Part shown: positions 16,718 to 24,882 of the stretch, piece after piece | Position numbering within the stretch: the first letter of the stretch is position 1 | Layout: each line of letters starts with the position of its first letter | NCBI GenBank assembly: GCA_012271065.1 | Contig: JAAXHE010000359.1 | Coordinates: forward strand, 1-28,154 | DNA length: 28,154 nt | Reading direction: 5' to 3' | Origin: Candidatus Latescibacterota bacterium | Lineage (GTDB): Bacteria; Latescibacterota; UBA2968; GCA-2709665 | Notes under the pieces: model-generated | What the model was told of the DNA's origin: nothing | The model's database searches: none | What the model saw: only the letters and a program-made list of their open reading frames with translations | Translations under genes and position numbers: made by a program

Positions 16718-17476
16718 ATGAATATCGTTCACCATCGCTTCAGTCATTCGCTTCTGGCACAGCTGGCGCGATTTCGTGAGCGCCAGGAGAGGTTCCTGCG
16801 TCTCCTGAATGATCATCCGACAGGTGTTCGGGTTTCGGTTCGCTCCAAGAATCCCCACGTGGACCTCAAGCGCGATTACGGGTCCCGTTTCCTGAAGTCG
16901 CTGGGTGCGTCCTTTCTCTTCATGCTGGTCACCGTCCTCATCTACCCGGAGCATATCCCAACCGTGGTGTTGAACGAACCGCAGATCGACGTCGTCCAGT
17001 GGGCACAGATTCCCGAAACATCCCAGGCCAAACGTCCGCCGCCCCCGCCGCGACCTGCAGTGCCGATCGAGGTTGAGGGGGAGGAGGTGCCTGAAGACGT
17101 CACGATCGAGACGACCGAACTGGACCTTGATTCGCTCCCTCTGGATCTTCGCCTCAGGGGGCCGATTGCCACGGGTCCGCCGTCCGATGCGCCGATGGAC
17201 GAGTTCGACATCGAGTACAAGCCTCACCCTATCCGTATCGTGGCGCCCGAGTATCCCCGGCAGGCCCACAAGCAAAAGCTGGAAGGCACGGTAAAGGTCC
17301 GGGTTCTTGTGGACAAGAAGGGGCACGTGGAGAAGGTTGAGGTTGTCAGCGGGCCCGAAGTCTTTCGAAACAATGCCATCGCAGCCGCGCGCCAGTTCCG
17401 CTTCCGCCCCGGGAAGCACGAAGGCGAGAAACGCAAAGTCTGGATGATCATGCCCATCGGTTTTTCCCTCAAGTAA
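16718..17476 (+). CDS. TonB family energy-transducing protein
   Basis: A 252-residue inner-membrane-anchored protein that passes proton-motive energy to outer-membrane TonB-dependent receptors. One transmembrane segment (about 59-76, FLKSLGASFLFMLVTVLIY) follows an unusually long, basic N-terminus. Then come a proline run KRPPPPPRP (106-112), an acidic linker, and the TonB C-terminal domain (about 171-252) with APEYPRQAHKQKLEGTVKVR, KVEVVSGPEVFRNNAIAAAR and FRFRPGK. The ATG at 16718 has a poor ribosome site, consistent with regulation through the long leader. No ExbB or ExbD lies nearby. It is convergent with the TPR gene. Confidence 0.9.
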   Translation: MNIVHHRFSHSLLAQLARFRERQERFLRLLNDHPTGVRVSVRSKNPHVDLKRDYGSRFLKSLGASFLFMLVTVLIYPEHIPTVVLNEPQIDVVQWAQIPETSQAKRPPPPPRPAVPIEVEGEEVPEDVTIETTELDLDSLPLDLRLRGPIATGPPSDAPMDEFDIEYKPHPIRIVAPEYPRQAHKQKLEGTVKVRVLVDKKGHVEKVEVVSGPEVFRNNAIAAARQFRFRPGKHEGEKRKVWMIMPIGFSLK

Positions 17477-17604
17477 ACCCCTGCCCCGTCCCCGGTTCCT
17501 TCCGGGCGGTGTCCCGACCACGTGCGACGCGGTGCCGCTTCCCCGAAATTCGTTTGCAGAAAACGACGCAATTGGCCGCCCGGGAAGATATCCTCGCGGG
17601 TCGC

Positions 17605-18306
17605 TCACCGTTCAAGCCCGTGCCTCAGGACAAGCTCCTGAAGCAGAATGCCATATTGTTTCCGCAATTCGGGATCCAGCCTGAATGCGGTCTGGAAGGC
17701 CTGCCGGGCATTTTCGTAAAATCCCTGCGCCGTCAGGACCCGACCCATCAGCACGTAATTCGGGGCGTATTCCGGCGCAAGTTCGGTGGACTTCGCGATC
17801 ATATTCATGGCTTCCTGGAGTTCGCGCCGCTGCAGATAAATCCATCCCAGCCCCTGATATGCCTGAACCGCTTCGGCATCCGCGTCGATCGCGTCCCGAT
17901 ACGCCTCAAGGGCCCGGTCCGCGTTTCCCAGCTTCCCATGCATGAAACCCAGCGCCACCCTGATCCCCGCGTCCGTGGAGTCCAACACGGCAATCCTTTT
18001 GCAAACCGGAACGGCCGCTGCGTAGGCCTCGCGCCTCAGATAAGCGCTCGCGAGCATACGAAGCACGCCGGTGTTTGCAGGGTCTTTCCGGGCGAGCGCC
18101 TCGAGTTTCGCCGCCGCGTCCGAATAGTCTCCCGCTTCCATAGCGGCCGCGGCGACGTGAAGTTCGGGCGCAAGCAGCGTAACCACGGAATCCGCGGCAA
18201 CGTACAGACTGTCTTCCAATGCCGTTACGATTGGATTCGACTCCGGGGTCACAGGGTGTGACATCATCACAAGGAAAATAAACGCAACCGTCATCGTCTG
18301 TTTCAA
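17605..18306 (-). CDS. Exported TPR-repeat protein
   Basis: A 233-residue protein with a signal-like N-terminus (MKQTMTVAFIFLVMMS) followed by about five tetratricopeptide repeats between residues 50 and 218, for example AAAKLEALARKDPANTGVLR, ALEAYRDAIDADAEAVQAYQ and ARQAFQTAFRLDPELRKQYG. TPR arrays mediate protein-protein contacts, probably in the periplasm here; the partner is unknown. I chose a TTG start at 18306 because AGGAG lies 7 bases upstream and it adds a lysine to the signal peptide; the alternative ATG is at 18294. The frame is open to 18408. It is convergent with TonB and divergent from the SDR gene. Confidence 0.8.
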   Translation of the reverse strand: MKQTMTVAFIFLVMMSHPVTPESNPIVTALEDSLYVAADSVVTLLAPELHVAAAAMEAGDYSDAAAKLEALARKDPANTGVLRMLASAYLRREAYAAAVPVCKRIAVLDSTDAGIRVALGFMHGKLGNADRALEAYRDAIDADAEAVQAYQGLGWIYLQRRELQEAMNMIAKSTELAPEYAPNYVLMGRVLTAQGFYENARQAFQTAFRLDPELRKQYGILLQELVLRHGLER

Positions 18307-18390
18307 TGGCGTTCTCCTGCAGTAAGGCCGCGTGTGAAACGCATCGTTCAGATCAGAGCGGAAGGCATCGTTACCTCCCCCTTTTTCCGT

Positions 18391-18419
18391 TTGACAGGCG
18401 AAAATCAAGTACGTATTTC
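18391..18419 (+). promoter_or_regulatory. Promoter for the SDR dehydrogenase
   Basis: Consensus TTGACA (18391-18396), a 17-base spacer and TATTTC (18414-18419), about 52 bases before the ATG at 18472. Confidence 0.6.
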
Positions 18420-18471
18420 ATGCGTCAATATCGCATTCCGTTCCCGTTTCCTTATCCAGCGAGGTACGTTT

Positions 18472-19242
18472 ATGTTGCTCGAAGGCAGGAAAGCACTCGT
18501 TACAGGCGCCCGGCGCAGCATAGGCCGGGGTATCGCCCAGGCTCTGGCGGATGCCGGATGCGACGTGGGTATCAACGACATCGAGCGCGACGCCGATGCC
18601 GAAACCACCCTGGACCTCGTTCGGAAAGCGGGACGCCAGGCAGCCTATTTTGATGCCGATATCTCAAACGCGGAGGCGGTGAAGCGAATGTTTGATGAGT
18701 TTCTGGATCGCTTCGGCCGCGTCGATATCCTGGTCAACAACCCGTACGCATCCGAAAGCCGGCCGTTTCTGGAAATCACCGAAGCAATCTGGGACCAAAC
18801 GCTGGACGTCTGTCTGAAAGGGTATTTCCTTTGCAGCCAGGCGGCCGCCCGTAACATGGCGGAACGGGGCGAGGGCGGGAGCATTGTGAGCATTTCCTCG
18901 GTACACGCGCAGGCCGTGTGGGCAAACGACACCTGCTACGGCACAGCCAAAGCGGGGATCCTGCGGCTTACCATGAGCATGGCCTATGAACTGGCGGCCC
19001 TTGGTATTCGCTGTAACGCGATCCTGCCAGGCTATATGGACACCGAACACGTTTTCGGCCAGCCACCCCCGGCGCGGGGCAGCGCGCCGGACCGCCTCCA
19101 CAGCTTCATCCCCACGTGTCGGTACGGCACGCCGGAGGATATCGGACGCACCGTGGTTTTTCTATGCAGTCCTCACGGGGCCAACGTCAACGGCGCCTCG
19201 CTGCCCGTGGACGGCGGCCTCCTCCTGACCGGCGTCCCGTAA
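18472..19242 (+). CDS. Short-chain dehydrogenase/reductase (SDR)
   Basis: A 256-residue classical SDR. The cofactor motif TGARRSIGRG (11-20), the DADI acidic stretch, NNPYA (89-93, in place of the usual NNAG), catalytic Ser142/143, Tyr156 and Lys160 (YGTAK), and the closing NGASLPVDGGLLLTG block are all present. It probably oxidises or reduces a hydroxyl or ketone of a sugar, fatty acyl or other small metabolite; the substrate is not readable. GAGGT lies 7 bases before the ATG at 18472; the frame is open to 18334 without family features. It stands alone with its own promoter and ends 23 bases before the convergent dockerin-like gene. Confidence 0.93.
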   Translation: MLLEGRKALVTGARRSIGRGIAQALADAGCDVGINDIERDADAETTLDLVRKAGRQAAYFDADISNAEAVKRMFDEFLDRFGRVDILVNNPYASESRPFLEITEAIWDQTLDVCLKGYFLCSQAAARNMAERGEGGSIVSISSVHAQAVWANDTCYGTAKAGILRLTMSMAYELAALGIRCNAILPGYMDTEHVFGQPPPARGSAPDRLHSFIPTCRYGTPEDIGRTVVFLCSPHGANVNGASLPVDGGLLLTGVP

Positions 19243-19265
19243 AAACAGCGACCATACCATTGCGG

Positions 19266-20039
19266 CTACTGCCCGAATTGCTGGGTGAATGCGATAAAGT
19301 CCGAAAAGTCGACACGATCGTCTCCGTTCAGGTCGAACTTTTCATCGTAGTTTGCATCTCCGTCGCTCCGCCCGAAATTCTGCGCAAACGCAATAAAGTC
19401 CGAGAAATCCACACGTCCGTCGCCATTGAAGTCGGCCGATGTCCCGGGTTCCGGCGGTGGGTCAGGGGGAGCCGGCTCGCCTTCCGTCCGTTCGAAACCC
19501 AGGATAGCCAGCGGCGCTTCCAACCCGAAATTCGCCATAATGCCCGCATATTGAGGAGGCAGGGGTACGACCTGGATCAAAAACAGCGAGTCGTTCCTGG
19601 TGGAAAAGCCCAGCGTATCGTTGACCGCCGTTTCTCCTTCCTCAACTGTCGGCGTCAGAATCAGATTGGCATCCTCAACACTGAACACGCCCGCTTGCTT
19701 GAATGTGTCGACAAAAGTACTGTCGATGCTCTGACCCAGGAGGGGAATCGTTAGCGCTACCTTTACCGTTGTGACGTAGTCCGTCTCGTATGCGCCGGAT
19801 CCGGCATTCAGCTTCACAGTTCCGGATACGGTTCCGTCGATGGACTCATTTTCGACCAAATCCAGCAGGGCGGGAGACGCCCACACCGGCAATGCCGTCG
19901 AGTCCGCCATCCAGGCGCCCGCCGGATCTCCGCCTTCTGCTTCAGGTTTCTCGGCGCCTGGATCCATAAGCTGCGCATGTCCGAACGACGGCCACATCAA
20001 CGGCAGTCCAATCAGAATCAACTTCATTACGAAACGCAT
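19266..20039 (-). CDS. Secreted protein with C-terminal dockerin-like calcium-loop repeats
   Basis: A 257-residue exported protein. A signal peptide (MKLILIGLPLMWPSFGHAQ) is followed by a domain of about 160 residues that I do not recognise, with beta-rich stretches such as SGTVKLNAGSGAYETDYVT. A proline-rich linker (189-198) follows, then two EF-hand-like loops, DFNGDGRVDFSDFIAF (203-218) and DLNGDDRVDFSDFIAF (236-251), each ending in an aromatic-Gly (NFG, QFG). Such paired loops form type I dockerins or C-terminal surface-anchoring modules. GGAGG lies 6 bases before the ATG at 20039. A strong promoter lies upstream. The 506-residue protein at the window's right end has the same tail. Confidence 0.82.
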   Translation of the reverse strand: MRFVMKLILIGLPLMWPSFGHAQLMDPGAEKPEAEGGDPAGAWMADSTALPVWASPALLDLVENESIDGTVSGTVKLNAGSGAYETDYVTTVKVALTIPLLGQSIDSTFVDTFKQAGVFSVEDANLILTPTVEEGETAVNDTLGFSTRNDSLFLIQVVPLPPQYAGIMANFGLEAPLAILGFERTEGEPAPPDPPPEPGTSADFNGDGRVDFSDFIAFAQNFGRSDGDANYDEKFDLNGDDRVDFSDFIAFTQQFGQ

Positions 20040-20202
20040 ATCCGCCCTCCCTTGAGTTGGTAATTGACAGTCGCGATGACCCGGTGATTGAGTTTCGTGA
20101 TTGTCCACTTAGTTCGCGGTACCAGAGGCTTGGCAGCGTGGTTTTTCGCCGACGGAAAACACCAGTTCTCCACGGCGTTTTGCGCCCCCACCGGGTTTTC
20201 AC

Positions 20203-20231
20203 AACATAAGCAAATAGACTACGCAAGTCAA
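20203..20231 (-). promoter_or_regulatory. Promoter for the dockerin-like secreted protein
   Basis: On the minus strand, TTGACT (20231-20226), 17 bases, TATGTT (20208-20203). The leader to the ATG at 20039 would be about 155 bases. Confidence 0.65.
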
Positions 20232-20279
20232 GACGCCTGCCCGTTCTCCGGAATACGTATACGCGAATCCTCGATACAG

Positions 20280-20309
20280 AAAAAAGGCCCTTCTGAACGA
20301 TGGGCCTTT
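20280..20309 (-). terminator. Rho-independent terminator closing the catabolic gene run
   Basis: On the minus strand, AAAGGCCC, an 11-base loop and GGGCCTTT, running into six Ts. It lies 70 bases beyond the stop of the LolA-like gene. A short T run on the other side gives partial bidirectionality. Confidence 0.85.
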
Positions 20310-20378
20310 CTCTCTAACTGGATTCCAAAACGGTGAGCGCAGGGCCAAGGGCGGCTCGTGAAATCCGCATAGTATTCT

Positions 20379-21179
20379 TCACCTGGATTTGTCGAACACC
20401 ATCATATCCACCGGATGGGGGCTTTCGAAAACGGCACGGGGCAGGACGGCGAAAACCGCCACGTCGGAATGCGCCCTTGTGCCGCGCCCCGCGGAAAGCA
20501 GTATCCTGCCGTGAGGTTCCCATCCGGTCCACGGCCCGACGAAGCGCGGCTTCTCATCTGACGCGTTTCTATAGAACGCCCATTGTTCCACCAGCATGCG
20601 TTCCTTGTCCACGAAGACGTCGTATTTGTTCTGTGGAGTAACGCCGACGTTTTCGAAGGTAAGCGTCAACACGTACGCGTCCCGCCCATTCTCCATCTTT
20701 GCCAAGCCTCCGTACGTCAGGGTCACCCCGGAATCCTTCAGCTTGTAGGGCATCACCAGCCAGTAGGAATCGTTGATCCAGGCGCGGTACCCTTTGTTGA
20801 GATATTTCTTCAGAGAATCCGGCTCCGCGATCTCCTCCCCCGCGCGCCACACCCGACCATGACGGGTATGGACATTCATCAGCGTGATGCGATCGGCCTC
20901 TTCAAAGCGAACGTCGCCGGTCCACCGGTCCCACACGTGCAGCCGCCTGCCGAAGAATCTCCAGGTGAGATACCGGGTACGGTCCCAGCTCTCCCGCCCG
21001 CCCATTTTTTCCATTACGGCGTCTGCGATCTCAATCGCTTCGGGGTCCGAACCGGCTGAATCGAACCCGTCCGCCGGAGGGTTCTCTGCACCAGGCGCAA
21101 GCGTGGCCGCGCCAAGCAGAAACAAAATGAAGCATAATGCGACCATACGGTCTTTCGATCTATGGCCAACGCGTTTCAA
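20379..21179 (-). CDS. Exported LolA/DUF6503-like protein
   Basis: A 266-residue protein with a signal peptide (DRMVALCFILFLLGAATLAPGAENP). The mature part begins with a helix (AIEIADAVMEKMGGRESWDRTRYLTW) and continues as long antiparallel strands (GRRLHVWDRWTGDVRFEE, YDVFVDKERMLVEQWAFY). This resembles LolA/LolB-type half-barrel proteins or the DUF6503 family, which hold lipids in the periplasm; the assignment is tentative. A TTG start at 21179 is preferred because AAGGAGG lies 8 bases upstream; the ATG at 21185 is only 2 bases from it. The start overlaps the 3' end of the aldo/keto reductase-like gene. Last gene of the minus-strand run. Confidence 0.65.
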   Translation of the reverse strand: MKRVGHRSKDRMVALCFILFLLGAATLAPGAENPPADGFDSAGSDPEAIEIADAVMEKMGGRESWDRTRYLTWRFFGRRLHVWDRWTGDVRFEEADRITLMNVHTRHGRVWRAGEEIAEPDSLKKYLNKGYRAWINDSYWLVMPYKLKDSGVTLTYGGLAKMENGRDAYVLTLTFENVGVTPQNKYDVFVDKERMLVEQWAFYRNASDEKPRFVGPWTGWEPHGRILLSAGRGTRAHSDVAVFAVLPRAVFESPHPVDMMVFDKSR

Positions 21180-21972
21180 ATGCATCGCCTCCTTCTCCGT
21201 AAACCAGGTCGCCGTATGCCTTCCACGTCGACATCTCATCCGGCGCCGGTTCGCGGGGCTCTGACAACACCGTGAGGTTTTGTCGCAGGTGATTCTCGGT
21301 GGCCGGCGCGGTCAATGCCACGTGGACGGCCGGGTGCCGCAGCACAAACCGGTAACAATCCGCCGCCGAGGGGACCCGCCTCTGCCATTTGGCATGCCCC
21401 TCGAGCAGGGACCCCCAGCGCGTGCAGGTGAACGCGACCACCGGAATGCCCGCGTCGATGGCGGCGGGAAGCACCTCCTCCTCCGACTTCCGGTGCGCCA
21501 TATTGTACCGGTGCATCAGAACCTGGACCCGGCCGCTGCCGATAAGGGACAGCGAAAGCGGACGGCTGTGCGCGGTTGCGCCAACGTAGCGGACCTTACC
21601 CTCGTCCTTCCATTTCCAGATTTCATCGATCGCGCCGCCCTCGCCCAGCACGTCATCCAGATCGTCGGCAGGCGACACGTATTCCGCAAAGAACAGGTCG
21701 ATCGCATCCACGTCCAGCGCCGCAAGTACAGCGTTCAGACAGTCCCGCATCTCGCACGGGTCACGGGACTCCGTCCCGGTGGCGACGAATACATCGTCCC
21801 GACGCTCGCGCAGCAGCCGGTTCACGCCGTCCACCATTCCGTCGATGTGCAGGCCGTAGAAGAAGTAGAAATCCACGCCGGCACGGCGTGCGATGGATGC
21901 GAACCCGCTTTGCGTATCGGGCGAACCGGCAAGGCCCAGCGGCTGGACCGCTTTTCCGGCCAACGTCTTCAT
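21160..21972 (-). CDS. Aldo/keto reductase-fold protein lacking the catalytic tetrad
   Basis: A protein of about 270 residues whose layout follows aldo/keto reductases: RRDDVFVATGTESRD, LNAVLAALDVDAIDLFF, IWKWKDEGKVRYVGATAHS, LMHRYNMAHRKSEEEVLPAAIDAGIPVVAFT and FVLRHPAVHVALTAPATENHLRQN. The tetrad is not conserved: the FDTA aspartate position is FYFF, the TKT lysine is TGT, and the LxxLH histidine is FFAEY. It may be a pseudoenzyme, a binding protein or an enzyme with other chemistry. The ATG at 21972 gives the usual N-terminus (MKTLAGKAVQPLGLAG); a GTG at 21990 would add six residues. It lies about 40 bases behind the Gfo/Idh gene, in the same run. Confidence 0.8.
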   Translation of the reverse strand: MKTLAGKAVQPLGLAGSPDTQSGFASIARRAGVDFYFFYGLHIDGMVDGVNRLLRERRDDVFVATGTESRDPCEMRDCLNAVLAALDVDAIDLFFAEYVSPADDLDDVLGEGGAIDEIWKWKDEGKVRYVGATAHSRPLSLSLIGSGRVQVLMHRYNMAHRKSEEEVLPAAIDAGIPVVAFTCTRWGSLLEGHAKWQRRVPSAADCYRFVLRHPAVHVALTAPATENHLRQNLTVLSEPREPAPDEMSTWKAYGDLVYGEGGDAFETRWP

Positions 21973-22011
21973 TTCATTGGATTCGTTCACGATTCGCCCG
22001 GAATAACAAGC

Positions 22012-23085
22012 TCAGGAAGTGATTTCGACCCGGCGGCCGGTCTCGCTGGACGCGTATGCCGCCTCGATGATCCTGGCCGCCCTGAGCGCGTCTTCGCCTG
22101 TGGCCGGCGGCTCGCCGTCTCCGTTCACGGAGTGGAAAAACCGTTCCAGAAACGCAAGTCCGAATGCGCCCCCGTAACAGTCAAGCTCGGGCAACGCGTA
22201 ATGAAACGAGCGCACGGGCGATGCCCGCCAGCCCACTGCCGCGCTCTCGGCGTGCAAGACCGGCGGTCTGTCGACAGGATTCCAGTACACCCGTCCTTCC
22301 GTCCCGCGAAAGCCCACGTAGGTGTCGTACGTGGCGCCGGAATAGCCGGGGATACTCATCGCAAGCTGGTACCCGGCGTGCAGGCTGCCGATGGCGCCCT
22401 TTCCGAACCTGAACGCAAGCGATGCCACGTCTTCCACGTCGATGTCCTCGCCGCTAAGGGTGTCGGCAATCGCGGAAATCTCCACCACGTCGTCGTCCAG
22501 CACGTAACGCAACAGATCGATATAGTGACACCCGAGCCAGGAGAGAATCCCGCCGCCCGCTTTCCGCCTGTCGAACAGCCAGTGACCGGGATTTCTGAAT
22601 TTGACCTGGGACGTAATCATCCTGGCCTCACACCCGGTGACCCGCCCGATGACGCCATCATCCACCAGGCGGCGCGCCTCCCGGGCAACCGGATGGTACC
22701 GGTTCTGGTACATCACCCCCAGCTTCACGCCTTTCCGTGACGCCGCATCGACAATCCGGGACAGCTCGTCCGGGGAGTTGGAAACCGGCTTCTCGCTGAT
22801 CACGTGGACGCCCTCTTCGATCAGCCTGAGGCACAGCGCCCCGTTCACGTGATTCTGAAAATCCGCGACTCCCACCTCGAAGGATTCGCCATCGAGCAAC
22901 TTATCAAGGTCGTCATAACCGCCATGAACCTTGGTACCCGTTTTTTCCTGAACATCCGCAACAACCCGTGGGTCGTCGTCAAATAGCAGGATGCCTTCCA
23001 CCATATCGGACAACTGCAACGTCTTCAGGTGTCCGAGAGCATGCGGGTGCGTCAACCCGAACAGCGCCACTCGTATCCTGTCCAT
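22012..23085 (-). CDS. Gfo/Idh/MocA family oxidoreductase
   Basis: A 357-residue NAD(P)-dependent sugar or polyol dehydrogenase-like protein. The Rossmann part runs from MDRIRVALFGLTHPHALGHL through IEEGVHVISEKPVSNSPDEL, with the family lysine K99 in EKP. The second domain shows GGGILSWLGCHYIDLLRYVL with the HxxD pair H187/D190. The glycine motif is altered (GLTHPHALGHL rather than GxGxxG), as in several distant Gfo/Idh branches, so cofactor binding may be atypical. The ATG at 23085 is preceded by GGAGGAAAGG; the frame is open to 23241 without family features. It is located between the tandem amidohydrolase and the degenerate AKR gene. Confidence 0.9.
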   Translation of the reverse strand: MDRIRVALFGLTHPHALGHLKTLQLSDMVEGILLFDDDPRVVADVQEKTGTKVHGGYDDLDKLLDGESFEVGVADFQNHVNGALCLRLIEEGVHVISEKPVSNSPDELSRIVDAASRKGVKLGVMYQNRYHPVAREARRLVDDGVIGRVTGCEARMITSQVKFRNPGHWLFDRRKAGGGILSWLGCHYIDLLRYVLDDDVVEISAIADTLSGEDIDVEDVASLAFRFGKGAIGSLHAGYQLAMSIPGYSGATYDTYVGFRGTEGRVYWNPVDRPPVLHAESAAVGWRASPVRSFHYALPELDCYGGAFGLAFLERFFHSVNGDGEPPATGEDALRAARIIEAAYASSETGRRVEITS

Positions 23086-23241
23086 ATTTCCGGCCTTTCC
23101 TCCCGTGCGACGATCGGCCCGCGACACGTCGCGGATTCCGGAGAGAAATTGTGCAAGCTGTTCTTCGGCAGCGGGTTTCGATCTCCTGTTACAGTCCGCT
23201 TCACGTCTGCGGATCCGTTCGCGATTGGCGCGGCTGGACAT

Positions 23242-24858
23242 TCACCGGCGAGGCAAGTTCACACGGTCCAGTATCCGCTGGAAATTCCCGCCCAGGACTT
23301 TCTTTTTCGCATTCATCGGCAACTCAGCCCAGACCACCCAGCCGAGCTGCTGCCGGGGGTCCCTCATCGGCGCATCGGTTCCGAACAGCACGTGGTCCTC
23401 GTCCGTTGCCGCAACCAGGAACTCCACCACGCGGTTCGTGACGGGGGTGAGCGTAATCTCGGCGTACACGTTTGAATGATCCCGAATGCACGCGGCCACC
23501 TCTTCCGCGAACGGATAGCTCCCCCCCGCGTGCGCGATCAGCCAGCTCACCTCCGGGAACCGATCCGCCAGCCGACCGATGCCGGCCACCCCGCCCGTGT
23601 GACCGGCCACGTGCATCAATGCGTACAGGCTGTGCTCGTTTCCGAACTCCCACCAGGGTGTGAATCCGTCGTGTTCATAGTTCAGGTTCATCCGTACGTA
23701 CGGTTTCATTCCCACGAATCCCTGGTCGATATGCCTCAGCCGTATCTCCGCCGCGATCTCCGCCGGGGTCATATGGGTGGGATCGATTACCGCCACGCCG
23801 ATCACCTGGTCGGCGAACTGTCGCATGGCGCGTCTGACGATCTCGTTGCCGTCTTGCGCATCCACGCAAACCGGCGCGTTCCAGCTCATCATTGCCGTCC
23901 GGTCGATGCCGCACCGCGTGTTCAGGGCCAGCATGTGTTCGGCATCGCCATCGTACATGAGATAGTTCACTCCTGCCGTCTGACCGCCTTCGTGCAGTAC
24001 GTGGGAATGCGCGTCGAGTACCGGGACGGACAGCGGCCGACCCGATCTGGCTTCCGCCATGATGCCGTCGGCCTTGTGCGAGGCCGGCGCCGGTTGGACT
24101 GGCCCCTGCCCCTTCAACAGTCGATTCAGATTCTCTCCCGCGATCCGGCGTCTGGAACCTTCCGGAATCTGAGCGTAATCCACGTAAAAACGCGCCGCAC
24201 CGGGTGACTTTTCGGTGCCTCCGGTGCCGAACAGCAGGCGTTCGTCTCCGAAATCGGCCACGTACTTTTCAATCCCCCGGTTGATCTGGTAGGATGAGAA
24301 TTCCAGGTGCAGGTTCTCGTGCCGCTGCATCAGCGCGTAGACGTGGCGCTGCTGGTTCCACACGTGGTCGGTCAACAGCACCGGCAACCGCGGGTACCGG
24401 GACAGCAATTCGTGGAAGAACCCGAATATATCGGGCATTCCCCACCCCACTTCCAGCAGCGTCAGGATGCCGTGGTGCTGCAGCACCTCAAACGTGGGGC
24501 CGACCAATTCCGGATGCATGGAGAAACCGCCCGGCATCAGACGCACGGCGCGGACGTCCTCTTCCTCCATCGCCGCGATCAGAGCGTCCCCGTCGGCAAA
24601 GAAACCGGGGTCACCCAGCGGAACGATGCACCACGCGGCAAACAGTTTGTCCGGCGCCTTTGCCCGTTCCGCCTGCAGCCGGCGATTTCCGTACACCGGA
24701 TCGTAACTCCGGGCGACGCCGTGCGTGACCAGCGCGCCGGATATCTCGGCCAGGTCCATGTCTTCGAGAAGATGCTCCGTGGACCAGCGCACCCGCGGGT
24801 GTTTCATGGGCCGTTGACCGACGGTCGCGTGACAATCAAAATAGAGCGGATTCGACAT
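23242..24858 (-). CDS. Tandem two-domain amidohydrolase (amidohydrolase-2/ACMSD-like), N-terminal half degenerate
   Basis: A 538-residue protein, about twice the family's usual length, made of two consecutive TIM-barrel amidohydrolase-2 domains (about 1-255 and 278-538). The second has the full set of metal and catalytic residues: HxH at H284/H286 (LDAHSHV), K385 (GMKPYV), H416/H420 (HVAGHTGG), H443 (IAHAGG) and D495 (LFGTDAP). The first keeps the fold cues but has FDCHATVG (second His lost), R106 where the lysine is expected, LTDHVWN, and FGTGGTEKS with the aspartate lost. The enzyme probably hydrolyses or decarboxylates a small cyclic or amide compound. GGAGG lies 8 bases before the ATG at 24858. 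It is 24 bases behind the creatininase gene. Confidence 0.85.
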   Translation of the reverse strand: MSNPLYFDCHATVGQRPMKHPRVRWSTEHLLEDMDLAEISGALVTHGVARSYDPVYGNRRLQAERAKAPDKLFAAWCIVPLGDPGFFADGDALIAAMEEEDVRAVRLMPGGFSMHPELVGPTFEVLQHHGILTLLEVGWGMPDIFGFFHELLSRYPRLPVLLTDHVWNQQRHVYALMQRHENLHLEFSSYQINRGIEKYVADFGDERLLFGTGGTEKSPGAARFYVDYAQIPEGSRRRIAGENLNRLLKGQGPVQPAPASHKADGIMAEARSGRPLSVPVLDAHSHVLHEGGQTAGVNYLMYDGDAEHMLALNTRCGIDRTAMMSWNAPVCVDAQDGNEIVRRAMRQFADQVIGVAVIDPTHMTPAEIAAEIRLRHIDQGFVGMKPYVRMNLNYEHDGFTPWWEFGNEHSLYALMHVAGHTGGVAGIGRLADRFPEVSWLIAHAGGSYPFAEEVAACIRDHSNVYAEITLTPVTNRVVEFLVAATDEDHVLFGTDAPMRDPRQQLGWVVWAELPMNAKKKVLGGNFQRILDRVNLPRR

Positions 24859-24882
24859 GCCGTTCGCCTCCTGCCATGCGCC

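Larger units (their letters stand above)
20040..20378. other. Intergenic region with promoter and terminator
   Basis: These 339 bases hold the minus-strand promoter for the dockerin-like gene (20203-20231), preceded on that strand by the terminator of the catabolic gene run (20280-20309). No other gene is visible. Confidence 0.7.

Noticed and set aside
16438..16779. Small open frame in the TonB leader
   Set aside because: Overlaps the TonB start in another frame, lacks a ribosome site and has a low-complexity, non-protein-like composition.
21280..22740. 486-codon plus-strand open frame
   Set aside because: Antisense to the AKR-like and Gfo/Idh genes, without motifs.
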